Origin: Glaciihabitans sp. dw_435
Lineage (GTDB): Bacteria; Actinomycetota; Actinomycetes; Actinomycetales; Microbacteriaceae
Assembly: GCF_018449675.1 (NCBI RefSeq)
Contig: NZ_JAAVUZ010000009.1
Coordinates: 1 to 64,000, forward strand
Length of the DNA stretch: 64,000 nucleotides
Direction of reading: 5' to 3'
The first letter of the stretch is position 1. Each line of letters starts with the position of its first letter. Positions 16,631 through 25,986 of the stretch are shown here, piece after piece. Below the pieces are notes generated by a model. That model was not told where the DNA came from. It worked only from the letters and a program-made list of their open reading frames with translations, and searched no databases. Both the position numbers and the translations under genes were made by a program.

Positions 16631-16785
16631 CTCCTTCGATGAAGTATCGAGGGCGGGCGGGGCCTGCGTGCGGGTCTTGGGGCGCGTCGGGCCGGCCGGC
16701 CGGTGCTGCTGGGGCTCCCGGCGGGGCCTGCGGGATTGGTCCGCGTCAGCCGGCCGGGACCCCCGCGGGAGCCGGGGCCGCCGCG

Positions 16786-17394
16786 TCAGCCGACGGGCAC
16801 CGCCGCGGCCGCCGACGCCGCCAGCAGGTCGGCCGTGCTCACCACCGTCGCGAAGCCACCGCCCTGCAGGTTGGTGACGGTGGCACGGGCGAGTTCGTCC
16901 GCGGTCATCACGTCGTCACCCAGGCCCGCGAGATCGAAGGTGTGCGTGGCATCCGCCGCAAACAGGACGTCATAGCCCAGGTTGCCCGCCATCCGCGCCG
17001 TCGTCTCGCAGCACATGTTGGTCTGGATGCCCGTGATCACGATCTGACTGATTCCGCTCGCACGCAGCCACTCGCCGAGGTCGGGCGTGCCGTAGAAGGC
17101 CGAGTTGACAGTCTTGCGCACGTGGAGAGCGGATGCCACGCGCCGCACATACGGCTTGAGGTCGTTGCCCGCGCCGGCGGGGTGGAGCGGTGATGCCGGG
17201 CTGGACGAGTCGTGCTGGACGACCACGATGGGACGTCCGGTCGCCTCCCACTCACGGATCAGCGCCTCCACGTTGGCGTCGGCCGCGGGGTTATTCCGCG
17301 GGCCCCAGTATCCGGAGTCCGCGAATCCCTCCTGCACATCGATCACGATGAGGGCCGCGTTGTCGGCAATGGCGTGAGCTGGGGTTGTTGTCAT
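16786..17394 (-). CDS. Isochorismatase-family cysteine hydrolase
   Basis: 202 aa. Catalytic triad of the family: Asp19 (VIDVQ), Lys in VRKTVNSAF (about residue 95), and Cys128 in TNMCCETTA following a cis-peptide GIQ. Members hydrolyse nicotinamide, isochorismate, carbamoyl or other amides; the sequence does not tell which. The ATG at 17394 matches the family start. It stands alone on the minus strand, divergent to a membrane protein gene. Confidence 0.9.
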   Translation of the reverse strand: MTTTPAHAIADNAALIVIDVQEGFADSGYWGPRNNPAADANVEALIREWEATGRPIVVVQHDSSSPASPLHPAGAGNDLKPYVRRVASALHVRKTVNSAFYGTPDLGEWLRASGISQIVITGIQTNMCCETTARMAGNLGYDVLFAADATHTFDLAGLGDDVMTADELARATVTNLQGGGFATVVSTADLLAASAAAAVPVG

Positions 17395-17525
17395 GGGTCA
17401 AGCGTGGCAGGGGTCGCGCTGCGGGGACAGGCGGGCTCGGGTCATCCGCCCCCGATATTCCGCCAACGTGTGCCCGCGATTCATGCACCCGCTAACCTGA
17501 GCTGAATTCTCGGGAGAGGCCTGCT

Positions 17526-18512
17526 GTGGACGTTGCTCTATTGGTGCCGCTGGTGTTGATTGCGGCGTTGATCGTTGTGCTCGGCGCGACCGCCTTCATC
17601 CCACGATTCCGGACAGTTCAGCTTCGCCGATGGACCCGATCGACGGGGCTCGCGATCACGCCGGATGTACGGCATACCGTAGGCGAACGCGTGACCGTGC
17701 GCACGAAGGTGACCTTTCTTCTTGTCGCTGCAGCGGTGGCCGTAACGGCATTCCTGTGGAGCATTGCAAACTCAGAGGAAGTCGGCCCTCCGCCCGGCAT
17801 ACAGCTGCCGCTGGCGATCGCAGCGTTGATCCTGTCATTGATCATGCTGATTGGGCCATACGGTGCGCCGCGTAGCAGCATGAAGGATCGCGGGTTGAAG
17901 CTCCGCGATTACATACCAATCCAGGTGAGGATTCTCGCCTTCACGACGATGACCGTCGCACTGACCGTAGTGGTTGTGACGGCAATCCTCTTGTGGGGCA
18001 GCCGCGCCATCTCCACCGCGGAGATGGCGCCCGCAGTTCTCGCGGCGAGCCCGCTGCTCGTGAGCCTGCTGTGGTTTGCGGCGGCTCTGGCCTTGACTCC
18101 CCGAGCGATTCGCCGAGTCGAGTGGACTACGAATGATCAGCAACTCGCATGGAACGATGCCTTCACATCCCAGGCTTTATTCTCCGGTTACCTCATACCT
18201 CAGATAATTTCGCTGACATCAATGCCCTCATTCGCGTTGGCCGTGACAACTATTGCCAGAGACACCACAGCGCGGGACGCCGTGTTCACGCTTTCGAACT
18301 ACATCTTCTTGGCCGACTTGGTGCTACTCCTCACGTACGTGTTCGTCATCACCATCGGGGCCCCCAGCAAGCACTACCTCCGCCGAATCTGGCCGAACGC
18401 CCGCATGTACGGGGATGGCATGATCGCGGATGGCAATGTGCCAGAGCCGGTCTGGCCAGCGGACGGACAGTTGGCCCCCGCGCCGGAGCCATCCACGTCT
18501 CCCCTGTACTGA
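17526..18512 (+). CDS. Uncharacterised polytopic membrane protein
   Basis: 328 aa with about seven hydrophobic segments (near residues 4-24, 62-80, 94-112, 134-158, 166-190, 220-245 and 252-276) and a hydrophilic, Pro-rich C-terminus. I recognise no family. The GTG at 17526 has GGGAGAGG upstream. Codon use is somewhat less GC-biased than its neighbours. The next gene downstream is a YtrA-type GntR regulator, 83 bases away, a pairing often seen with membrane transport genes, but no ATPase is here. Confidence 0.75.
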   Translation: MDVALLVPLVLIAALIVVLGATAFIPRFRTVQLRRWTRSTGLAITPDVRHTVGERVTVRTKVTFLLVAAAVAVTAFLWSIANSEEVGPPPGIQLPLAIAALILSLIMLIGPYGAPRSSMKDRGLKLRDYIPIQVRILAFTTMTVALTVVVVTAILLWGSRAISTAEMAPAVLAASPLLVSLLWFAAALALTPRAIRRVEWTTNDQQLAWNDAFTSQALFSGYLIPQIISLTSMPSFALAVTTIARDTTARDAVFTLSNYIFLADLVLLLTYVFVITIGAPSKHYLRRIWPNARMYGDGMIADGNVPEPVWPADGQLAPAPEPSTSPLY

Positions 18513-18595
18513 GCGGTCGACCGCCCCTAAGAGCCGTACGCCCCACACCTCTGAGGATCGCCGCGACCGGGTCTCCGGGGCAGTACCGTTGGCGC

Positions 18596-18952
18596 ATGAA
18601 GCTCGCGATTGACCCGGACTCGGCCACGGCACCGTTCGAACAACTGCGCGCGCAGATCATCGAGCAGATCACGGCAGGGACGCTGATTTCGGGGACGCGG
18701 TTGCCCACGGTGCGCGGGCTCGCCGACGAGCTGAGCATCGCCCCCAACACTGTGCTGCGTGCGTATCGCGAGCTGGAGGCAGACGGGTTCATCGAGGGAC
18801 GTGGGCGCCTCGGCTCCTTCGTGATGGGCACCGCCGACGCCGCCACCCTGCAGGTGCAGCTGGCCGCCCGCGCGTACGCCGATCGGGCCAGGGAGCTCGG
18901 GATTCCGGCGGCCGAAGCGCTGCGGCTCGTGAAGGTCGCGCTCGAGAGCTGA
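18596..18952 (+). CDS. Short GntR-family regulator (YtrA type)
   Basis: 118 aa. Only the winged HTH is present (APFEQLRAQIIEQITAGTLISGTRLPTVRGLADELSIAPNTVLRAYRELEADGFIEGRGRLGSFV, residues about 13-77) plus a helical dimerisation tail of about 40 residues, the plan of YtrA-type GntR proteins that lack a large ligand domain. The ATG at 18596 matches the family start; the longer open frame upstream is a shadow. Likely controls the membrane protein gene just upstream, itself or a distant target. Confidence 0.88.
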   Translation: MKLAIDPDSATAPFEQLRAQIIEQITAGTLISGTRLPTVRGLADELSIAPNTVLRAYRELEADGFIEGRGRLGSFVMGTADAATLQVQLAARAYADRARELGIPAAEALRLVKVALES

Positions 18953-19014
18953 GCGGCGCCGGGGTGGCGAGTGGCGCGGCGCGGCATGGCGCGGCGGGGT
19001 GCCAGGGCGCCGGG

Positions 19015-19794
19015 TTACAGCAGCTTTGCCAGCGCCTGCTCGGGGGTGAGACCGGCCGCGGACGCGCGGGCACGCAGCCGCGCGAACTGCGCCGGAGTCA
19101 GCGACACCGTGAGCTCGATGGGCTCTTCGGGTGCGATCGCATCCTGCTCGTCGAGCTCGTCCAGCGCGAACAGCGTCGGGACCTCGCGCGGGGTAGCAAC
19201 GGCCGGCGCGGTCGACGTCGCCACGATCGGAGCGGCGAGGGCAGCGGCAGCGCGTTCGCCGGGCGTCGAGGGAAGCTCGACCGTGTCATCCGCCCCGCCC
19301 ACCAAATCCCCGGAGGGCATCGGGTCGCCCCCGCGCACCCAGCCGGGCCCGGTCGGGATCGGGCCGCCGCGCTGGAACGCCTCGGAGACCGCGCGCGCCC
19401 GCGAGTCGGCAGCCTCATTGAGCGGATGATTCGCGTGACCCTTAACCCACTCGAAGCGGTACTTGCGTCCGACGAGGGCCTCATCGATCTCGCGCAACAG
19501 TTCGACGTTCATGACGGGCTTGCCGTCGGCCTTGCGCCAGCCCTTTTTCTTCCAGCCCGGCATCCACTTGGTGACGGAGTTGATGACGTACTGGCTGTCA
19601 CACAGGATCAGCAGGTCATCGTCGAGGTGCGCCGTCGCCTTGAACAACTGCAACACGGCCATGAGCTCGCCCTGGTTGTTCGTCGCGTGCTTCCACCCGC
19701 CGGCCGCCCAGCAGGTGTCGTCGACATACCAGGCCCACCCGGCGGGACCGGGGTTGCCGAGCGCCGAACCGTCAGCCGCTGCGCGGATCGTCAT
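19015..19794 (-). CDS. rnhA: Ribonuclease HI with C-terminal ribbon-helix-helix-like extension
   Basis: 259 aa, against about 150 for plain RNase HI. Residues 1-145 hold the catalytic domain that cuts RNA in RNA/DNA hybrids: Asp in AADGSA, Glu in NNQGEL, Asp in LCDSQY, His in KGHANH and Asp in EAADSRA. A Pro/Ala-rich linker (about 146-225) follows, then IELTVSLTPAQFARLRARAS and a short end that resembles a ribbon-helix-helix segment (beta strand, two helices). The extension is unusual and its role unknown. The ATG at 19794 has AAAGG upstream. It is downstream of putA on the same strand with a 51-base gap. Confidence 0.93.
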   Translation of the reverse strand: MTIRAAADGSALGNPGPAGWAWYVDDTCWAAGGWKHATNNQGELMAVLQLFKATAHLDDDLLILCDSQYVINSVTKWMPGWKKKGWRKADGKPVMNVELLREIDEALVGRKYRFEWVKGHANHPLNEAADSRARAVSEAFQRGGPIPTGPGWVRGGDPMPSGDLVGGADDTVELPSTPGERAAAALAAPIVATSTAPAVATPREVPTLFALDELDEQDAIAPEEPIELTVSLTPAQFARLRARASAAGLTPEQALAKLL

Positions 19795-19845
19795 GTGGTG
19801 CCTTTCGTGGGGTACGCCCCGAGTGTAAACGGTCGGCCCTGACGA

Positions 19846-22800
19846 CTAGACGAGCAGCTCGGCCATTCCGCGGTCGGGGTTGCCGAAGCGGTGCGCGGTG
19901 ATGCTGACCGCCTGCTCGTGCAGGAACGGCAGCAACTCGACGCGGCCGGCGGTCGTGACGGGTCCCCAATAGATGGCGATGTCGGGATGACCCTCCACCA
20001 CGCCTGCCAGAGCGACGGGGTCTCCCCCGATCAGACGCACGCGACCCGTGGTCAGCTCGCCGGCGCGAAGGCGCTCGTGCCATGCCACGTCGCTCTCGAT
20101 GGTGACGGATTCCACGGTCACTGGCGATACTCCGCCATCGAAGAGCTCGATCAGCCCCACGGGAAGCGGGATCGACGAGCTGATCGTCAGGCGTGACCCG
20201 GCGAGGGTTCCGGCGGCGATGAGGCGAACGAGGTCACCCATGCCCGCGTCATCCGACAGTCGCAGCGTCACCGAGACCGGGCGGTAGCGGAAGACGTTGC
20301 GCTCCACACCGAGGCCGCTGACGTCACGGGCGACGCCGAACTCGGACGCCCGCGCCTCTTCGTCGTTGAGGGCGGCCACGCGAACGCGGTCGAACTCCTC
20401 GAATCCGAGGCCGGACTGCGCGCGCTTGATGATCTTGGCCACCGACTCGGTGATGCCGTCGAGAAGCAAGTCGCTGCTGGTCTCGACCTCGACCGGCTCC
20501 CAGGTGCCGAGCGTCAACAGGTAGTTCGGTCCGCCGGCCTTCGCACCGGTTCCGACCGAGGAGCGCTTCCAGCCACCGAAGGGCTGGCGGCGCACGACGG
20601 CGCCCGTGATACCGCGGTTGACGTACAGGTTGCCCGCCTCGACGGTCTCGATCCACTGCGAGACCTCGTCGACGTCGAGCGAATGGATTCCCGCGGTGAG
20701 CCCGTAGGCGCTCGCGTTCTGCATCTCGATGGCCTCGGTGAGGCTGGACGCGGTCATGATGCCGAGCACCGGGCCGAAGTACTCGGTGAGGTGGAACTCG
20801 CTGCCCGCGGCAACACCCGAACGCACGCCGGGCGACCACAGGGCGCCGGAGTCGTCGAGCTTGCGCGGCTCGACGAGCCACTTCTGACCCGCATCCACGG
20901 AGGTGAGCGCCTTCAGCAGCTTGCCGCTCGCCGGCTCGATGATCGGGCCCATCTGCGTGGTCAGATCCTGCGCCATGCCCACGCGCAGCGAGGTGACCGA
21001 GTCAACGAGCTGGCGACGGAATCGGTCGGATGACCCGACAGAACCCACCAGGATCACCAGCGACGCCGCCGAGCACTTCTGGCCGGCGTGGCCGAACGCA
21101 CTCCTCACGACGTCCGCGACGGCGAGGTCGAGGTCGGCGCTCGGGGTGACGATGATCGCGTTCTTGCCGCTGGTCTCCGCGAGCAGGGGAAGGTCGTGTC
21201 GCCAGCTGCGGAACAGCGCGGCCGTCTCCCATCCGCCGGTGAGGATGACCCGGCCGACAGCAGGGTGCGACACGAGCTGCTTGCCCAGGTCGCCCTCTTC
21301 GATGTCGAGCAGCACGAGAACGTCGCGCGGGATGCCTGCCTCCCACAGCGCATCCACCATGACGGCGGCACTGCGTCGGGCCTGCGGTGCCGGCTTGATG
21401 ATGACGGCGGCACCCGTGGCGAGCGCCGACAGCACGGAGCCCGCGGGGATCGCGACCGGGAAGTTCCACGGCGGCGTCACCACGATCAGACGCGCGGGCA
21501 CGAACGTCGCGCCGGCGACGTGGTCCAGTTCGAGCGCGCGGTCCGCGTAGTGGTGGGCGAAGTCGATCGCCTCGCTCACCTCCACGTCACCCTCGGCAAT
21601 GACCTTTCCGGTCTCGGCGGCCATGATCTCCACGAGCCGTCCACGAAAGGCAGCCAGCACATCGCCCGCGTCGTGCAGCATGCGCGAGCGCTCGGCGGTG
21701 GGCACGGCGGCCCAGGTGTCCCCGGCGTTGGCAGTCGCCTCGATCAGCAGTTCGAGCTGCGCGGCGTTGCGCACCTGCGCGGACGCCAGCGTCTCCTGCC
21801 CCAGCGTGCTGTGCGCGCTGCGCTCGATCACCCGGCGACCCCACGCACGGTTGGCCGCAATGGCCGGGTCGGTGTCTGGTTCGTTGTGGAAAGTGGATGC
21901 CTCGGCAGCGGCCACCACCGGGTGGTTGCGGTCCTGCACCCGACGCGACGGGGGCACCTCGGTGTCCAGTGCCTCCAGCGACGCGAGGAACCGGTCCTGC
22001 TCGCGGGCGAAAATGTGCTCGTTGGACGAGAGTTCGAACAGCCCGCTCATGAAGTTCTCGGTGCTGGCGTTCTCTTCGAGGCGGCGCACGAGGTAGCTGA
22101 TCGCGGAGTCGAACTCGCCCGGGTGCACGACGGGCGTGTAGAGCAGCAGGCGTCCGACGTCACGCTTGACGGCCTCGGCCTGGCCGGTCGCCATGCCCAG
22201 CAGCATCTCGAACTCGATGCCGTCCTCGACCCCGCGCTGCTTCGCCAGCAGCCACGCGTAGGCCACATCGAACAGGTTGTGCCCGGCAACACCGATCCGC
22301 ACGGCGTCGATGTGCTCCGGCGTGAACGCCCAGTTGAGCACGCGCTTGTAGTTCGTGTCGGTTTCGACCTTCGAGCCCCACGTGGCCAGCGGCCAGTCGT
22401 GCATGATCGCGTCGACGTTCTCCATGGCGAGGTTGGCGCCCTTGACCACGCGCACCTTGATGCCGGCGCCGCCCGCGGCCCGGCGTGCCATTGCCCACTC
22501 GGTCAAGCGCTGCAACGCGGCGAGCGCGTCGGGCAGGTACGCCTGCAGCACGATTCCCGCCTCGAGGTTCTTGAGCTGCGGCTGGTCGAGGATGCGCTGG
22601 AAGACCTCGATCGTCAGGTCGAGATCCTTGAACTCTTCCATGTCGAGGTTGATGAATTTGGGGGACGCGGATGACGCGGCGAGTTCGTACAACGGAGTCA
22701 GACGCGCAACCACCCGCTCCACTGTCTCGTCGTAGGCCCACATCGACAGCTGGCTCGCGACGGACGACGCCTTGATCGATACGTAGTCGACATCGGGGCG

Positions 22801-23325
22801 GGCGAGGAGGTCGCGGGTTCCGCGCAGGCGGCTGTCGGCTTCGTCATCGCCGAGCACGGCCTCACCGAGCAGGTTGAGGTTCAGACGCGTGCCCTCGGCA
22901 CGGAGCTTCTCAAGCGTCTGGTCGAGCTGGGCCGGGGTGGCGTCGATCACGAGGTGGCTGACCATGTCGCGCAGCACCTTGCGGGCGATCGGCACGACGG
23001 GCCACGGCAGGATCGGGGCGAATGTGCCACCGAGCGCGATCGCGGCACGCAGGTGCAGCGGCAGGAAGGAGGGAACAGACTTGGCGACCCGCTCGAGGTT
23101 GCGCCCGGCGACCTTCAGGTCCTCGGGACGCACGACCCGGTCGACGAAGCCCAGCGTGAACTCGAGACCCTTGGGGTCCTTGAGCACACCGGCGAGGCGC
23201 TCGGCACTCTTGTCGGGCGCGGCGTCGGCCGACTCGACCAGCCAGCGGCGCACCGTGGCGATCGTCTCGTCCGCGAGATCGTAGGGAAGGGACTCGGCCC
23301 CGGACTGCTGCGTTGACATGCTCAC
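19846..23325 (-). CDS. putA: Bifunctional proline dehydrogenase / P5C dehydrogenase
   Basis: 1159 aa. It oxidises proline to P5C (FAD) and then to glutamate (NAD). The N-terminal proline-dehydrogenase barrel spans about residues 90-460 (DYVSIKASSVASQL, VRVVKGANLAMENVDA, FEMLLGMATGQAEAV). The aldehyde-dehydrogenase domain spans about 510-990 (VTPPWNFPVAIPAG, LAETSGKNAIIV, catalytic Cys near 751 in GHAGQKCSA). A C-terminal domain of about 165 residues completes it. No N-terminal DNA-binding helix motif, so it is not self-regulating like enteric PutA. GTG at 23325 is chosen (GAGAGG eight bases upstream); ATG at 23319 is possible. A LysR gene is divergent. Confidence 0.96.
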   Translation of the reverse strand: MSMSTQQSGAESLPYDLADETIATVRRWLVESADAAPDKSAERLAGVLKDPKGLEFTLGFVDRVVRPEDLKVAGRNLERVAKSVPSFLPLHLRAAIALGGTFAPILPWPVVPIARKVLRDMVSHLVIDATPAQLDQTLEKLRAEGTRLNLNLLGEAVLGDDEADSRLRGTRDLLARPDVDYVSIKASSVASQLSMWAYDETVERVVARLTPLYELAASSASPKFINLDMEEFKDLDLTIEVFQRILDQPQLKNLEAGIVLQAYLPDALAALQRLTEWAMARRAAGGAGIKVRVVKGANLAMENVDAIMHDWPLATWGSKVETDTNYKRVLNWAFTPEHIDAVRIGVAGHNLFDVAYAWLLAKQRGVEDGIEFEMLLGMATGQAEAVKRDVGRLLLYTPVVHPGEFDSAISYLVRRLEENASTENFMSGLFELSSNEHIFAREQDRFLASLEALDTEVPPSRRVQDRNHPVVAAAEASTFHNEPDTDPAIAANRAWGRRVIERSAHSTLGQETLASAQVRNAAQLELLIEATANAGDTWAAVPTAERSRMLHDAGDVLAAFRGRLVEIMAAETGKVIAEGDVEVSEAIDFAHHYADRALELDHVAGATFVPARLIVVTPPWNFPVAIPAGSVLSALATGAAVIIKPAPQARRSAAVMVDALWEAGIPRDVLVLLDIEEGDLGKQLVSHPAVGRVILTGGWETAALFRSWRHDLPLLAETSGKNAIIVTPSADLDLAVADVVRSAFGHAGQKCSAASLVILVGSVGSSDRFRRQLVDSVTSLRVGMAQDLTTQMGPIIEPASGKLLKALTSVDAGQKWLVEPRKLDDSGALWSPGVRSGVAAGSEFHLTEYFGPVLGIMTASSLTEAIEMQNASAYGLTAGIHSLDVDEVSQWIETVEAGNLYVNRGITGAVVRRQPFGGWKRSSVGTGAKAGGPNYLLTLGTWEPVEVETSSDLLLDGITESVAKIIKRAQSGLGFEEFDRVRVAALNDEEARASEFGVARDVSGLGVERNVFRYRPVSVTLRLSDDAGMGDLVRLIAAGTLAGSRLTISSSIPLPVGLIELFDGGVSPVTVESVTIESDVAWHERLRAGELTTGRVRLIGGDPVALAGVVEGHPDIAIYWGPVTTAGRVELLPFLHEQAVSITAHRFGNPDRGMAELLV

Positions 23326-23382
23326 GGGTTAAGCCTCTCACCGGGGGTCGTCTGAACAGTCTTAGTGTCTACCGCACGTCGC

Positions 23383-23410
23383 ATTAGATAAAGCGAATCT
23401 TCATACACAA
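23383..23410 (-). promoter_or_regulatory. Candidate putA promoter and overlapping palindrome
   Basis: Minus-strand TTGTGT (23405-23410) and TCTAAT (23383-23388) are 16 bases apart in an AT-rich island within the 108-base divergent region. The palindrome CAATATTG (23408-23415) overlaps the -35 box and is a candidate LysR site. Confidence 0.45.
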
Positions 23411-23433
23411 TATTGATAAGCACAGCCGAATGA

Positions 23434-24384
23434 ATGGATGCCCCGATGCTCGACATACGACGCCTGCGATTGCTGCGCGAACTCAAGTTGCGTGGGACGC
23501 TCACCGCCGTCGCCGACGCGATGTCGTTCAGCCCCTCCTCGGTGTCACAACAACTGGCGCAACTCGAACTGGAGGCTGGCGTTCCCCTCCTCACCAAGAA
23601 CGGCCGCCGCGTGCAACTGACCCCGCAGGCGGAGGTGCTCGTGGAGCACACCGCGCTCCTGTTGGAACGGCTCGAGCTCATGGAGTCCGAACTCGTGACG
23701 TCGCTGACGGAGGTCACGGGAACCGTGCGGATGGCCGTCTTTCAATCCGCCGCGCTCGGCATAATTCCGCAGGCGCTCACCATGCTCGCCAGCGAGTACC
23801 CGAGCCTGCGCGTCGAGATCACCCAGCGCGAACCCGAGAACGCCCTCTTCGAGGTGTGGGCCCGCGAGTTCGACCTCGTGATCGCGGAGCAGTACCCCGG
23901 GCACGCGGCTCCCCACCAGCCCGACCTCGACCGGGTGGAACTGTGCGAGGACGAGCTTCGCCTCGCGGTGCCCCCTGCCCGGGGCATCCGCTCGTCCGCC
24001 TCGCCCTCGTCGTTGCGCGACGCGCGCTCGCTCGCCTGGGTGATGGAGCCGCGCGGCACCGCCTCCCGTCACTGGGCGGAGCAGCAGTGCCGCCAGGCGG
24101 GGTTCGAACCGGACGTGCGGTTCGAGACGGCCGATCTGCAGGCTCACATCCGCCTCGTTGAGTCCGGTAATGCTGTCGCGCTCCTGCCCGACCTCGTCTG
24201 GGCCGGCCGCACGCCGACGGTCGATCTCGTGCGGCTGGAGGGCGCCCCCACCCGCACCGTGTTCACGTCGGTGCGGGACGCGAGCCGCGCACGGCCGGCC
24301 ATTCTCGCCTGCCGTGACATTTTGCACAGGGCGGTTGCGTTCCTCGGCGACGATAACGATGCGGAAAATCTGGCCGATACATGA
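23434..24384 (+). CDS. LysR-family transcriptional regulator
   Basis: 316 aa. N-terminal HTH (LDIRRLRLLRELKLRGTLTAVADAMSFSPSSVSQQLAQLE) and the LysR substrate-binding domain (about residues 90-300). The start may be ATG 23434 or ATG 23446, four codons later; neither has a clear ribosome-binding site. Divergent to putA across a 108-base AT-rich region, so it most likely activates putA in response to proline or P5C (inferred from position). Confidence 0.92.
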   Translation: MDAPMLDIRRLRLLRELKLRGTLTAVADAMSFSPSSVSQQLAQLELEAGVPLLTKNGRRVQLTPQAEVLVEHTALLLERLELMESELVTSLTEVTGTVRMAVFQSAALGIIPQALTMLASEYPSLRVEITQREPENALFEVWAREFDLVIAEQYPGHAAPHQPDLDRVELCEDELRLAVPPARGIRSSASPSSLRDARSLAWVMEPRGTASRHWAEQQCRQAGFEPDVRFETADLQAHIRLVESGNAVALLPDLVWAGRTPTVDLVRLEGAPTRTVFTSVRDASRARPAILACRDILHRAVAFLGDDNDAENLADT

Positions 24385-24580
24385 TGATGCATCGCTTTTG
24401 CCAACCCGTGGCGCAGCCCGTATGCGCGGCGTAGGTTGAGCCAATCAAAACGTGACGACCTGTATGATAAAAACTGAATTGGATTCATGGGAGCACGTCT
24501 TTGCCGCCCATCTCAGCCGCCAGGATCGTGCGCGGGAATGCGCCGACTACTGTTGAGCAAGACATGAGGGAGTACCAGCA

Positions 24581-25273
24581 ATGACTGACGCATCTAGCGG
24601 AAGCCTTCGGCGGCTTCCTCGACAGGATCGGAGCGCCCAGCGCCTCGATCTGGTCCTGGATACTGCGGCGGCCCTCATCGACGAGGTCGGCTACAACAGC
24701 CTGAGCATCACTCTCATCGCCAAGCGTGCAGGAATCTCGGCCCCCGGCGTCTACCGCTACTTCGATGACCTCGAATCGATCGCCCGCGCGCTGGCGGCCC
24801 GCAACCTCACCCGTTACGTCGCCAGTGCGGAGCGGGTTCTCGACGAGAAGATCCTCGACTGGCAAGACGCGATGATGAGCGCGCTGAGCGTGTTCGCGGA
24901 GCTGTACCGCAGCGAGCCGGGCTACCGCTGGCTGCGCTTCGGCGACGTCATCGACGGCAACCTGTTCAGCACCCAGGAGAGCAACAAGACGATGCTCTCC
25001 CGCATCATCGCGGAAATGTTCTCCGTTCGATACGACGTTCTTCCCCGCCCCGACCTCGTCAAGCACGTCGAAGTTGTGCTGGCGCTGGCCGACGGACTCG
25101 TCACCAAGGCCTTTGAAGTCGACCCCGACGGCGACGAGTTCTTCATCAACGAGTGCAAGCGCCTCGTCATCGGGTATTTCACCGAGTACCTGGCCCGCCC
25201 GGTCCCCGGCGTGCACGTTGACGTCGACACCGCGCCGGAACCCGAACCGCTCTTCACCAGCGCCACCGCCTGA
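24581..25273 (+). CDS. TetR-family transcriptional regulator
   Basis: 230 aa. N-terminal TetR HTH (RLDLVLDTAAALIDEVGYNSLSITLIAKRAGISAPGVYRYFDDLESIARALAAR, residues about 20-75) followed by an all-helical ligand domain. The ATG at 24581 has GAGGGAG upstream. The 196 bases before it contain a TATGAT box at 24463-24468 but nothing else clear. Target unknown; the closest enzyme gene is the VOC protein downstream on the other strand. Confidence 0.92.
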   Translation: MTDASSGSLRRLPRQDRSAQRLDLVLDTAAALIDEVGYNSLSITLIAKRAGISAPGVYRYFDDLESIARALAARNLTRYVASAERVLDEKILDWQDAMMSALSVFAELYRSEPGYRWLRFGDVIDGNLFSTQESNKTMLSRIIAEMFSVRYDVLPRPDLVKHVEVVLALADGLVTKAFEVDPDGDEFFINECKRLVIGYFTEYLARPVPGVHVDVDTAPEPEPLFTSATA

Positions 25274-25318
25274 GTCGCGGGCAGCGTGATTTTCGCGCTA
25301 CGACTCCGCCCGCACCCA

Positions 25319-25334
25319 CGTGGCGAAAGCCACG
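25319..25334 (+). terminator. Small hairpin after the TetR gene
   Basis: Arms CGTGGC and GCCACG around a GAAA loop, 46 bases past the TetR stop. It lacks a T-tract, so termination is only possible. Confidence 0.3.
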
Positions 25335-25458
25335 GGACCCCTATAAGGAGTGCCCCACCCCCGACTATGTCGCGGACGGAAACGGATCATGGACGACAGT
25401 GTCGTTACCGATGACCTCACGGCAACCTTCGCCTCGGGCGTGAGGCTGATCGCCGCCC

Positions 25459-25893
25459 TTACGCCTGCTGGTCCTGGAACGCCTCAGGCCCCTGCTGCGC
25501 GGCAACCGGGTCCATGTACCCGAACTCGAGCAAGTTGCCGTCGGGGTCCGTGATCTGGCGCTGGTACATGAAGCCGTAATCGGCGGCAGGACGGGGTTCG
25601 CTGCCACCCGCCTCAATGCCGGCCGCGACGGATGTGTCGACGTCCTCACGGCTGTCAAAGAAGATGGCGGTCGACACGGACGGGTTCAGGGCGGGGTCAC
25701 CGATGGGTAGCTCCGAGAACGTCTGGAAGTACTCCCTGACCAGGATCATGAAGTAGTTGTGGTCCTCCTCGACGACGACACAGGCGGCTTTTTCGTCGGA
25801 GAACGCCGGATTGATGGTGAATCCGATTGCCGTGTAGAACGCCTTCGCGCGTTCCAGGTCGGTCACCGGCAGGTTGACGAACATTGCGGGCAT
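25459..25893 (-). CDS. VOC-superfamily (glyoxalase-like) protein
   Basis: 144 aa with two beta-alpha-beta-beta-beta modules: MFVNLPVTDLERAKAFYTAIGF at the start and the second module ending RQITDPDGNLLEFGYMDP, with Glu as a likely metal ligand. Functions in this superfamily range from lactoylglutathione lyase to antibiotic binding; none can be assigned. The ATG at 25893 has AGAGGA upstream; the longer open frame above it is not supported. Its neighbour downstream is TetR, convergent. Confidence 0.88.
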   Translation of the reverse strand: MPAMFVNLPVTDLERAKAFYTAIGFTINPAFSDEKAACVVVEEDHNYFMILVREYFQTFSELPIGDPALNPSVSTAIFFDSREDVDTSVAAGIEAGGSEPRPAADYGFMYQRQITDPDGNLLEFGYMDPVAAQQGPEAFQDQQA

Positions 25894-25986
25894 CGGTAGT
25901 CCTCTCAGAGCTTCATCATGTGAACAGTGTCCACATTGGCAACAACCGTGGCGCGCGTCAATACCCCGTTCACGGGCGGAACGCAA

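Noticed and set aside
24101-24110. GGTTCGAACC, a tRNA T-loop-like motif
   Set aside because: It is inside the LysR coding sequence and no tRNA arms can be folded around it.
24464-24556. 30-codon open frame (MIKTELDSWEHVF...) before the TetR gene
   Set aside because: No ribosome-binding site and it overlaps the likely -10 box; too little support to call a leader peptide.
25389-25553. Short plus-strand open frame starting MDDSVVTDDL
   Set aside because: Half of it is antisense to the VOC gene, and the composition becomes Pro/Arg-rich shadow; no family match.
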